Below, piece after piece: positions 52,916 to 60,370 of a stretch of DNA of 64,000 nucleotides. Every line of letters begins with the position of its first letter. Position 1 is the first letter of the stretch. The notes under the pieces were generated by a model. That model ran no database searches, was not told the DNA's origin, and saw only the letters and a program-made list of their open reading frames with translations. A program made the translations under genes and the position numbers. This stretch comes from Verrucomicrobiaceae bacterium. GTDB taxonomy: Bacteria; Verrucomicrobiota; Verrucomicrobiia; Verrucomicrobiales; Verrucomicrobiaceae. Location of the stretch: contig JAIXYN010000090.1 of assembly GCA_027490195.1 (NCBI GenBank), forward strand, positions 1 through 64,000, written 5' to 3'.

Positions 52916-54232
52916 TTATTGAGCCGCCGCCTTGCTGCTATCCAGAAAATCACAGACTGCTGCGGCCATCGCTGCCACACCGGTTTTGATGCTCTCTTCA
53001 TCGCAGTCATACATGGGGGTGTGACCGCCATAGGTCATGCCTTTCTCCTCGTTTGCGACGCCCAGGCGGAAGTAGAAGCCGGGAACGACCTGCGCGAAGT
53101 AGCTGAAGTCTTCGCCGCCCATACCGGGAATGAGTTCGATGACATTCTTTTGCCCCACGATGCGCCGGAAGCTGGGCAGTGTGGCATCGATGAGTTTGCG
53201 ATCGTTCAGGATGCTGGGGTAAGTTTTACGGTACTCCATTTCGTAGGTGGCACCGTGGGCTGCGGTGATGCCTTTGAGGATGCGCTCCATCTGCTCGATG
53301 ATGCCGTCACGGAAGGTGGCATCGTAGGTGCGCACGGTGCCGCCGAGCTCGACTTTCTCGGCGATGATGTTTTCGCGATCGCCACCGCTGATGGTACCGA
53401 TGCTGATGACGAGCGGCTGGCGGGTGTTGGTCTGGCGGCTCTTGATCATCTGCAGGGCCATGATGGCCTCTGCGGCCACGGCGATGGCATCCACGCCTTT
53501 GTGCGGTGAGGAACCGTGCGCCATCTTTCCATGGATGGTGATGTGAAAGCGGTCGCTGTTCGCATTGTCGATGCCGGGTGTGTAGCCGATCTGCCCGGAC
53601 TTCAAATAATGTGCGGCATCATCCATGATACCCGCTGGCTGCACCAAGGCCGTGGTGTGCAGGCCGAAAACCGCCGCAGGCTTTGGGTTTTCCATCGCGC
53701 CTTCAGCCACCATGAGCTTGGCACCCCAGTCACCTTTGAAGGTGGCGGGCATGGCTTCTTCAGCGGGTTGAAACAGAAACTTCACGCTGCCTTTGACGAG
53801 ATCCCGATGCTTCGACAGCAGTTCCGCAACGCCAAGCGCGCAGGTCACATGCACATCATGTCCACAGGCATGCATGACCCCCGGATTCTGCGAACGGTAG
53901 GGCACGCTGCGCAGCTCCCTGATCGGCAGCGCATCCATGTCTGCGCGCACCGCTACGCATGGGCCATCCTGCGCGCCTTTCAGCATCGCCACCACGCCAT
54001 GTTTGGCCACACCAGTCCGAATATCAGTAAAGCCGAGCTCTTTCAAACGATCCGCCACCAGCTTTGACGTGCGCACCTCTTCGTTCGAAAGTTCGGGGTG
54101 CATGTGAATGTCCCGCCGAATTTCCACGAGCCGCGGAAACATCTCGTCGATGCTCTTTTGAAATACAGCGTCGCGGGTGTCAGCGGCGAAGGATGACGCG
54201 CAGAAGATGAGAGGAAGTATGAAGTGCTTCAT
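52916..54232 (-). CDS. M20-family amidohydrolase, exported
   Basis: The 438-residue product begins with a signal peptide (MKHFILPLIFCASSFA). The M20D peptidase fold carries RADMDALPI, HACGHDVHVT and LFQPAEE, with the metal-binding Cys/His/Glu residues of amidohydrolases such as N-acyl-amino-acid and hippurate hydrolases, and GGEDFSYF near the end. It should hydrolyse an N-acylated amino acid or similar amide in the periplasm. The ATG at 54232 is chosen; an in-frame TTG lies at 54241. Confidence 0.88.
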   Translation of the reverse strand: MKHFILPLIFCASSFAADTRDAVFQKSIDEMFPRLVEIRRDIHMHPELSNEEVRTSKLVADRLKELGFTDIRTGVAKHGVVAMLKGAQDGPCVAVRADMDALPIRELRSVPYRSQNPGVMHACGHDVHVTCALGVAELLSKHRDLVKGSVKFLFQPAEEAMPATFKGDWGAKLMVAEGAMENPKPAAVFGLHTTALVQPAGIMDDAAHYLKSGQIGYTPGIDNANSDRFHITIHGKMAHGSSPHKGVDAIAVAAEAIMALQMIKSRQTNTRQPLVISIGTISGGDRENIIAEKVELGGTVRTYDATFRDGIIEQMERILKGITAAHGATYEMEYRKTYPSILNDRKLIDATLPSFRRIVGQKNVIELIPGMGGEDFSYFAQVVPGFYFRLGVANEEKGMTYGGHTPMYDCDEESIKTGVAAMAAAVCDFLDSSKAAAQ

Positions 54233-54260
54233 GAGGAACAAAAAATCAAAGTCGTTAGTG

Positions 54261-54620
54261 TCAGTATTCGGGCCTTCGGTGGTGATGCATCTCGGCTACC
54301 AGATAGAGTGAACTCCACGCCGAGAAGACGAGGCGGCGGCATTTGATTTCACCGCTCAAAAACTGCTCCCAGTGGTGGCTGTTGGCGTTGGCACCGTCAA
54401 ATCGGATGCGGTTCAGCGTCACGTGACTTTCAAACCCCATGCCATCCTCTCCCGCCCAGGCCATCTGCGGCGCGGAGGCTGATTTAACAGTCCACGCCTG
54501 TTGCAGCGGCTGTTGGAGCTCATCCGCCGTCGCGCCGACGCGTGAGGCATCGTGCAGGTAGGTCGGCCAGTCGGCACTGAAGGTGGAAAGAGCAAGCAGG
54601 AGTAGCAGAAGCGGACGCAT
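54261..54620 (-). pseudogene. Truncated/fused remnant of a PQQ-like beta-propeller protein
   Basis: The frame starts with a signal peptide (MRPLLLLLLALSTFSA) and DWPTYLHDASRVGATADEL, the typical start of outer-membrane or periplasmic PQQ-like beta-propeller proteins, which are normally 500 residues or more. After about 65 residues it continues into unrelated sequence (VTLNRIRFDGANANSHHWEQ to the end at HHHRRPEY). This looks like the two ends of one or two larger genes joined by a deletion. It lies 28 bp upstream of the amidohydrolase on the same strand and may share its promoter. Confidence 0.6.
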
Positions 54621-54684
54621 GGTCGGACTAAAACGCGCACCCGCTGGCGAATTCATCCAAAGTGCCGCGTATTGTGCAGTTCCC

Positions 54685-55635
54685 ATGCTGCGCCGTCTTG
54701 CCTCCTTCCTCGTTTTCTCCGCGACCACCGCGTTTGCATGCTCCGTTCCGGTGTTCCGTTATGCCCTGGAACATTGGGCCGCAGATCCATATCGGGTCAG
54801 GTTGCCGCATGGCGTCAAGCTGGAGGGCAATCTCAAAGTCACCGTCGGCGCTACGCAACGCATCGAGCTGCGGCAGCCGCTCATGATGCGAAATGATGAG
54901 GTCATCTGGTCGGCGGATTATTCGGAGGCGAATGCCAGGCTGCTGGTCGATTCACCCGCGCGTCAGCAGATCGCCGAGCGGCTCGCCAATGGCGAAAGTG
55001 CCGTGTGGGTGCTGCTCGAGTGCGGCGACGCGGCGAAGGACGGGGCGGCTGCCAAATTTCTCGACGAGCGCCTCGAATTCCTCAGCAGCGTGATGGAACT
55101 GCCAAAGCTCGACCAGCAGGACGTCAAAAACGGCCTCGTCTCCATTCCGGGGGACGGCCTTCGACTCGCCTTTTCGACGCTCCGCCTGAAGCGCACTGAT
55201 GCCGCCGAGAGCGCCTTTGTAGCGATGCTTCTCGCGAGCGAGCCCGACCTGCGCAGCCTCAATGAGCCGATCGCGTTTCCGATATTTGGGCAGGGTCGTG
55301 TGCTCTATGCGCTCGTCGGCAAAGGCATCAAGGTGGAAACCGTCGATCATGCCGCGCAGTTCCTCATTGGCTCCTGCTCCTGCCAGGTGAAGGAGCAAAA
55401 TCCCGGTGTGGATCTCATCATGGCGGTCGATTGGAAACAAATGGTGAAAGCTCAGGCGCTGCCCGGTCAGCAACTGCCGGAGTTAAGCCAGATCGCCGAC
55501 CTGCTGCCGCAGACGGTGAAGATTGAGGGCTTGCCTCCACAGAAGCTGGCACCTGACAGCTCCCGCTTGTATTGGGGCATCAGTCTGGGGCTGCTCGCCC
55601 TACTTTTCGCGCTCGGAAGGCTCAGGCGCTCGTAG
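54685..55635 (+). CDS. Exported single-helix protein of unknown function
   Basis: The 316-residue product has a signal peptide (to about residue 18, TTAFA), then ACSVPVFRYALEHWAADPYRV, a start I know from proteins of unknown role that often lie near FtsX-type transporters in this phylum. A C-terminal membrane helix (about 293-311) ends in RLRRS. GSCSCQVKEQNPGVDLI sits before it. ATG 54685 is preferred over the longer frame, since it gives the signal peptide. It is followed nearby by a LolD-like ATPase (57720) on the opposite strand. Confidence 0.65.
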   Translation: MLRRLASFLVFSATTAFACSVPVFRYALEHWAADPYRVRLPHGVKLEGNLKVTVGATQRIELRQPLMMRNDEVIWSADYSEANARLLVDSPARQQIAERLANGESAVWVLLECGDAAKDGAAAKFLDERLEFLSSVMELPKLDQQDVKNGLVSIPGDGLRLAFSTLRLKRTDAAESAFVAMLLASEPDLRSLNEPIAFPIFGQGRVLYALVGKGIKVETVDHAAQFLIGSCSCQVKEQNPGVDLIMAVDWKQMVKAQALPGQQLPELSQIADLLPQTVKIEGLPPQKLAPDSSRLYWGISLGLLALLFALGRLRRS

Positions 55636-56497
55636 CATTCAGGTCAAGCCCCAGCTTCTTGAGTTCCCATTCCTGCGCCGGCCAGTCGATCTCCGCTGGC
55701 GTGCCCACGGGCTTTTCGTTGGCAAAGATCCCGGCGGACAGCGGGCGGATGCGGCGGTGCGTCGCGTGCCTGTCCACTAGCGGCATGCCCTGCGTTTTGG
55801 CCGCAGGATTTTGCGCCTCTTTCTCTTCCTCCTGCCACGCCGTGGCCAGTTGATGCAGCGCCACGATGCGGTACCAGTGCCAGGGCTGCTCGCACACCAC
55901 ATTGTCACGGCACCAGCGCCAGTTCGCAAAGCGCTCCAACTCGGCGGGCCGCACCAGAAAGCAGCGCACGCATTTGCGCCGCACCACCTGGCGGTCCTCA
56001 CAGGTCATGGCAAACATCCAGGTCTCACGCGCAAAGGGTGTGACCGCCAAATGTCCCGCGATGTGGTTGAACGCATCATTCAAGATTTCAAACCCCAGCG
56101 TGCCCTCGGTGCGCAGCACTGGCTTTCGCAGCGTCGTGATGTCCGCCAGCTCACGCACGATCTTCCGCGCCGCCGGATTGTCATAGAGATCATTCACTGT
56201 CGTGCTAGGCATCAGATTGCGAAAGAGGAGGACGTATTTGTCCGAGCCTGGAACTGGCGCGAGAAAGTGGGCCTGAAACAGTACATCATCCGAATCTCCA
56301 CGGCGCAGGCGGTCCAGTGATTTCAAATGCCGGCGGAACAGCAGGAACCAGCTCGCCCCAAATCCGAGCAGGAAGCCGAGGAATTTGCCCGTGATCTCCG
56401 GCACCACGCGATTCCATTCCAGATGACGCAGCCAGTCCGCCACCTGCTGGGCATTCAAACTGCCTGCCCATTGAACAAATTGATCGTAGAGATTCAT
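55622..56497 (-). CDS. Single-pass membrane protein of unknown function
   Basis: A 291-residue protein with one membrane helix (about 37-56, FLGFLLGFGASWFLLF) and a larger soluble C-terminal domain with several cysteines (FAMTCEDRQVVRRKCVRCFL) and many Trp residues. I do not recognise the family. It is convergent with the preceding gene and overlaps its end by 14 bp. Confidence 0.6.
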   Translation of the reverse strand: MNLYDQFVQWAGSLNAQQVADWLRHLEWNRVVPEITGKFLGFLLGFGASWFLLFRRHLKSLDRLRRGDSDDVLFQAHFLAPVPGSDKYVLLFRNLMPSTTVNDLYDNPAARKIVRELADITTLRKPVLRTEGTLGFEILNDAFNHIAGHLAVTPFARETWMFAMTCEDRQVVRRKCVRCFLVRPAELERFANWRWCRDNVVCEQPWHWYRIVALHQLATAWQEEEKEAQNPAAKTQGMPLVDRHATHRRIRPLSAGIFANEKPVGTPAEIDWPAQEWELKKLGLDLNATSA

Positions 56498-56661
56498 GAA
56501 GGTGAAGTGAGGGCGCTGAAACGCCGGAGGCTAGAGGTAAAACATCTTTTGGCAAGGCGTGAACATGCATTCAAAATCCGCTGAATGTTGATGGTCAAGG
56601 AATCGAAATAACAGGCGGCAAAACGTGGACATGCCAGAGCACGGAGCTAATCTGATGCCAC

Positions 56662-57405
56662 ATGCGAAACGCGTTTTACTTCTTCACTCTGCTTCTCGTT
56701 GCGGCTTGCTGCTGCGCTGGCCACGCTCAGGACAAGCCTTTGAGTGCCAAGGCGGCGAGAGCCTTGTTCGACAAGTCGGATCATGCCTTGAACGAAGCAT
56801 GGGCCGCAGCCAAGCAGGCGCTCCCTGAAGTTGAGTTTAACAAGCTCAAGGAAGACCAGCGCGCTTGGGTGGGTTACCGCGACTACCTCGCCCGCTCGCC
56901 CATGTTCACCGGCGCGGATGTTCAGGGCGAACTCCCTCTCGATTCAGCTGATTACTTGAAGGCCGCCGCTGGTCTGGAAGACATGCGCACTGAGTGGCTC
57001 AAAGGCTTGATTCACGAGTGGAAAGACGAAACGCTGACCGGTTATTGGACCGACAGCTACGGTGGCAGCATCGAGGTCGTGGAACGCGAAGGGCATCTGC
57101 ATTTCGTCATCCAATGCGTCCGTGGCCCCACCTCGCATCTTGGCGATCTGTCTGGCATCGCCGTTTGGAATCCGAACATCGGCTGGTTCAGCGACAAAGG
57201 CCTGGACAAAGACAAGACCGACGAGACGAATCTCAGTTTTATCCTCCGTGACAAAAAACTCGAAATCATCGGTGCCAATACGGGCTACTATCACGGTGCG
57301 CGTGCCTATTTTGATGGCAGCTACGTCAAAGTGAAAGCGCTGGACGCGAAATCACAGGCGAAGATTGTCAAAGCCGCGAAATCAGGCGAAGTGCCGGAAG
57401 AATAA
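56662..57405 (+). CDS. LprI-like (DUF1311) exported protein
   Basis: The 247-residue product has a signal peptide ([22 protein letters not shown]). A DUF1311/LprI-like helical domain follows at about 35-110, with [13 protein letters not shown], then [16 protein letters not shown], the conserved core. A C-terminal beta-rich domain of about 120 residues follows, starting [16 protein letters not shown]. LprI of Mycobacterium inhibits lysozyme; whether this protein does is unknown. Periplasmic or secreted location expected. Confidence 0.75.
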   Translation: MRNAFYFFTLLLVAACCCAGHAQDKPLSAKAARALFDKSDHALNEAWAAAKQALPEVEFNKLKEDQRAWVGYRDYLARSPMFTGADVQGELPLDSADYLKAAAGLEDMRTEWLKGLIHEWKDETLTGYWTDSYGGSIEVVEREGHLHFVIQCVRGPTSHLGDLSGIAVWNPNIGWFSDKGLDKDKTDETNLSFILRDKKLEIIGANTGYYHGARAYFDGSYVKVKALDAKSQAKIVKAAKSGEVPEE

Positions 57406-57425
57406 ACCCCACCCACGAACTCATC

Positions 57426-57707
57426 ATGCACGCCGCCGGCCCCAAAAACCCGCTTCATGGCATCACGCTTCAAATGATTGTCACGCAGCTCGTCGAACAT
57501 TACGGCTGGGAGATGCTCGGCCGCATGATCCCCATCAACTGTTTCAATTGGCAGCCCAGCATCAAGTCCAGTCTCGTCTTCCTCCGCCGCACTCCGTGGG
57601 CCCGTGAAAAAGTCGAAGCCTTGTACATCGATTCCCTGCCTGATATGCAGCCGCAGGCAACGCCCGAGCAAGCTCCTCCTGAAGGAGTGGAGCCGCCATC
57701 GCCTTGA
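57426..57707 (+). CDS. VF530-family (DUF2132) small DNA-binding-like protein
   Basis: A 93-residue protein whose first 68 residues match the VF530 family: [21 protein letters not shown], then [23 protein letters not shown] and KVEALY. These proteins fold like a small DNA-binding domain and occur as single genes across proteobacteria and others. The C-terminal 20 residues are Pro/Glu-rich. It starts 20 bp after the LprI-like gene and is probably co-transcribed. Confidence 0.85.
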   Translation: MHAAGPKNPLHGITLQMIVTQLVEHYGWEMLGRMIPINCFNWQPSIKSSLVFLRRTPWAREKVEALYIDSLPDMQPQATPEQAPPEGVEPPSP

Positions 57708-57719
57708 CTGGGCAGTGCT

Positions 57720-58472
57720 TCACAGCTTCTCCACGTGCTTTAAATGCTCCGGCGGTGGATGGTTCGCATCCACGTCATGGACCTCCGCTACCCGTCCATC
57801 ATCCATGCTCGCGATGCGGTTGGCGTGGTGAAAGATACGGTTGTCGTGTGTCACGATCAGCACCGCGCGGTCTTTGCCACGGGCGACGTTTTCGAAGAGC
57901 TCCATCACCACGTGGCCGTTTTTCGCATCCAGCGCCGCCGTGGGTTCATCGCAGATGATGAGCTGAGGCTCATGCACCAGCGCACGGGCGATGGCCACGC
58001 GCTGCTGCTGCCCGCCGGAGAGCTGTGAGGGCCGGTGCTTGAAGCGGTCTCCCAATCCTACCTGATCCAGCACCTCCTTCGCGCGCTTTTCCGCCCTAGA
58101 GGCTCCCACTCCCTGGATCAGCAGCGGCACGCTCACGTTTTCCGCGCAGGTCAGCGTCGGGATGAGATTGAAGGACTGGAAAATGAAACCGATATGCTTG
58201 GAGCGGAAACGCGTGATCGCCGCTGTGGACATCTTGCGCAGATCATGGCCAAACACCGTCAGCTCCCCAGCATCCGCCTTCAAGGTGCCGGCAATGATGC
58301 TGATCAGCGTCGTCTTGCCACAGCCCGAAGGACCCACCAGCATGGTGATATCGCCACGGCGCACCTCAAGGTCGATCTCCTTCAGCACCTGCAGCCGTGA
58401 GCCGCCATCGCCAAAGCTTTTGGAGACGCCCTTCACATGCGCTGCGAGCTGGGTGGATTCAAGGGATGTCAT
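57720..58472 (-). CDS. LolD/MacB-type ABC transporter ATPase
   Basis: The 250-residue ATPase has Walker [10 protein letters not shown] (47-55), the Q-loop [13 protein letters not shown], signature [16 protein letters not shown] and Walker [21 protein letters not shown] is typical of the MacB/LolD/FtsE-type branch that partners with FtsX-type permeases. No such permease lies next to it, so it may serve the two large permeases at 15855 and 24884, or others outside the window. It is convergent with the VF530-like gene. Confidence 0.85.
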   Translation of the reverse strand: MTSLESTQLAAHVKGVSKSFGDGGSRLQVLKEIDLEVRRGDITMLVGPSGCGKTTLISIIAGTLKADAGELTVFGHDLRKMSTAAITRFRSKHIGFIFQSFNLIPTLTCAENVSVPLLIQGVGASRAEKRAKEVLDQVGLGDRFKHRPSQLSGGQQQRVAIARALVHEPQLIICDEPTAALDAKNGHVVMELFENVARGKDRAVLIVTHDNRIFHHANRIASMDDGRVAEVHDVDANHPPPEHLKHVEKL

Positions 58473-58610
58473 GCGTTGGGATTCTACGTGGTCTCGATGC
58501 CTGCGGTTGCCTGTCAGTTCAAGTCAGGACTGAGGCCAAGGCCAACGATGATCTGAAGCGCTTGAAACTTTCGCCGCGCTCCGGTTGTTTACAGCTCTCC
58601 CATTCCCTCT

Positions 58611-60263
58611 ATGAAGTATCGCACTCTGCTCTCTCTCCTCGCCCTCGCCGCATGCTCTGCAGGTGCCCTGGCTGCGCCGCCCAAGGCCCCGAAGCTCGTC
58701 GTCGCGATTCTGGTGGATCAACTGCGCTACGACTATCTGGACCGCTTTCACCACCAGTTTGTCGAAGGCGGGTTCCGCGAGCTCACGGACAAGGGCGCCT
58801 TCATGACCTTTGCCCAGTACAATTATTATCCTACTGTCACGGCGCCTGGGCATGCCAGCTTCTTCAGTGGCAGTTCGCCGATGCTGCATGGAGTCATTGG
58901 CAATGACTGGTTCGACAAGCGCAGCGGCGCAATGATGTACTGCGTGGAAGATCCCAGTGTGACGGGCGTGGGGACTGCTCCAGATGCGAAGGCAGGCAAG
59001 ATGTCGCCGCGCAATTTCATCGGAGCGACCGTGGCGGATCAAATGCGGCTGCACTGGGGCTCCAAGGTGGTCAGCATGTCCGTGAAGGATCGTGGGGCCA
59101 TTTTGCCCGCTGGAAAAAAGCCCACCGGGGCCTACTGGTTTGAATCTGCCTCCGGAAACTTCATCACCAGCAGCTACTATCAAAAGGAGCTGCCAGCATG
59201 GGTGAAGGCCTTTAACGACAGCAAACGGCCGGATGCCTTTGTCGGTCAGACCTGGGACCGCTTGCTCGATGAGAAGCAGTATCCCATGCCGGATGCGGCC
59301 GCTGGCGAATCCCATCTGGCCGGTGAAACGACCAGCACCTTTCCGCACAAGGTGATCAAGGAAGAGGCGGAAGGTTATGAGCCCATCCTCTCCACACCTT
59401 TCGGCAATCAGCTTCTGGCCGAATTCGCCAAAGCAGCCATTGAAGGGGAGAAACTGGGGCAGGGGACTCAGCCCGATTTGCTCTGCGTTTCGTTTTCCTC
59501 CATCGACTACTGCGGCCACAAATTTGGACCCTATTCTCAGGAGGTGCAGGATATCACCCTGCGGCTGGACCGGCAGTTGAAGGAACTCTTTGCCTACCTC
59601 GACAAAAAGGTGGGACTGGCCAACGTGGTGATGGTGCTGACCTCCGACCATGGCGTGGCGCCGAATCCTGAAAATGCCAAGGAGGATGGGCTGGATGGTG
59701 GCCGCCCGCCCGTCGCGGACATGCTCGGAGAGTTGCAGACCAAGGTGGTGGAACACTTCGGAGAGGGACGTTACTTTTTGTCTGCCAAAGGCAGCCTCAA
59801 ACCGCGACTGGTGGACGGCAATCTTTACTACGACCACTCAGTCTTGGAGGAGAAGAAGATCGCGCCCGAGGTGCTCACTGCCTTCGTGCGTGAATGGGCT
59901 TTGTCCGCCGGCGTGTTTCTTGCCGTGTATGGCCGCGACCAATTGCTCGAAGGCCGAGCACCCGGCGTGATCGGTGAACGCATTGCCAATGGGTTCAATG
60001 GCGAGCGCAGCGGAGATGCCGTGCTGATTCTCAAGCCTTGGCTGATCCCGGGCACGGGCAAGGCGGCGACGGGGACCACACATGGTTCGCCGTTTTCGTA
60101 TGACACGCATGTGCCGGTGATTTTTTATGGAGCGCCATTCAAGGCGGGACGCTATGCGGATGAGTTCAGCATCACGGATCTGGCACCAACGCTTTCAGCG
60201 GGACTGGGAATTCAGGAACCGCCGGTGTGCATGGGCAAGCCGCTGGTCAGGGCGCTGAAGTGA
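58611..60263 (+). CDS. PafA-like alkaline phosphatase / phosphodiesterase
   Basis: The 550-residue product has a signal peptide (to about residue 22, SAGALA). The alkaline-phosphatase-superfamily core carries VVAILVDQLRYDYL (first metal site), YPTVTAPGHASFFSG, in which Thr is the nucleophile, SIDYCGHKFGPYS and LTSDHGVAPNP (further metal ligands) and TTHGSPFSYDTHVP near the end. This pattern fits PafA of Bacteroidetes, which releases phosphate from organic esters in the periplasm. A nucleotide pyrophosphatase role is the main alternative. Confidence 0.85.
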   Translation: MKYRTLLSLLALAACSAGALAAPPKAPKLVVAILVDQLRYDYLDRFHHQFVEGGFRELTDKGAFMTFAQYNYYPTVTAPGHASFFSGSSPMLHGVIGNDWFDKRSGAMMYCVEDPSVTGVGTAPDAKAGKMSPRNFIGATVADQMRLHWGSKVVSMSVKDRGAILPAGKKPTGAYWFESASGNFITSSYYQKELPAWVKAFNDSKRPDAFVGQTWDRLLDEKQYPMPDAAAGESHLAGETTSTFPHKVIKEEAEGYEPILSTPFGNQLLAEFAKAAIEGEKLGQGTQPDLLCVSFSSIDYCGHKFGPYSQEVQDITLRLDRQLKELFAYLDKKVGLANVVMVLTSDHGVAPNPENAKEDGLDGGRPPVADMLGELQTKVVEHFGEGRYFLSAKGSLKPRLVDGNLYYDHSVLEEKKIAPEVLTAFVREWALSAGVFLAVYGRDQLLEGRAPGVIGERIANGFNGERSGDAVLILKPWLIPGTGKAATGTTHGSPFSYDTHVPVIFYGAPFKAGRYADEFSITDLAPTLSAGLGIQEPPVCMGKPLVRALK

Positions 60264-60279
60264 TGTGTTCCAAGGTGAA

Positions 60280-60294
60280 GGGGTCTCTGACCCC
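60280..60294. terminator. Hairpin GGGGTC-TCT-GACCCC
   Basis: A 6-bp perfect stem with a 3-nt loop, 17 bp after the stop of the phosphatase gene and before the convergent uvrA. No T-run follows, so terminator activity is uncertain. Confidence 0.4.
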
Positions 60295-60340
60295 GTTCCG
60301 GAATCATCCGAGGTGCAGAGGCTTCGCCCTCCATGCAGCA

Positions 60341-60362
60341 GACGGGGTCGGGAGACCCCGTC
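60341..60362. terminator. Hairpin GACGGGGTC-GGGA-GACCCCGTC
   Basis: A 9-bp perfect stem with a 4-nt loop, ending 8 bp before the 3' end of uvrA. It shares the GGGGTC/GACCCC core with the hairpin at 60280, in inverted relation. It may serve as a bidirectional terminator between the convergent genes or be a small repeat pair. Confidence 0.5.
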
Positions 60363-60370
60363 GCCTTGGC

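Noticed and set aside
58524-59837. 437-codon minus-strand frame opposite the phosphatase
   Set aside because: The plus-strand frame has a signal peptide and all alkaline-phosphatase motifs.
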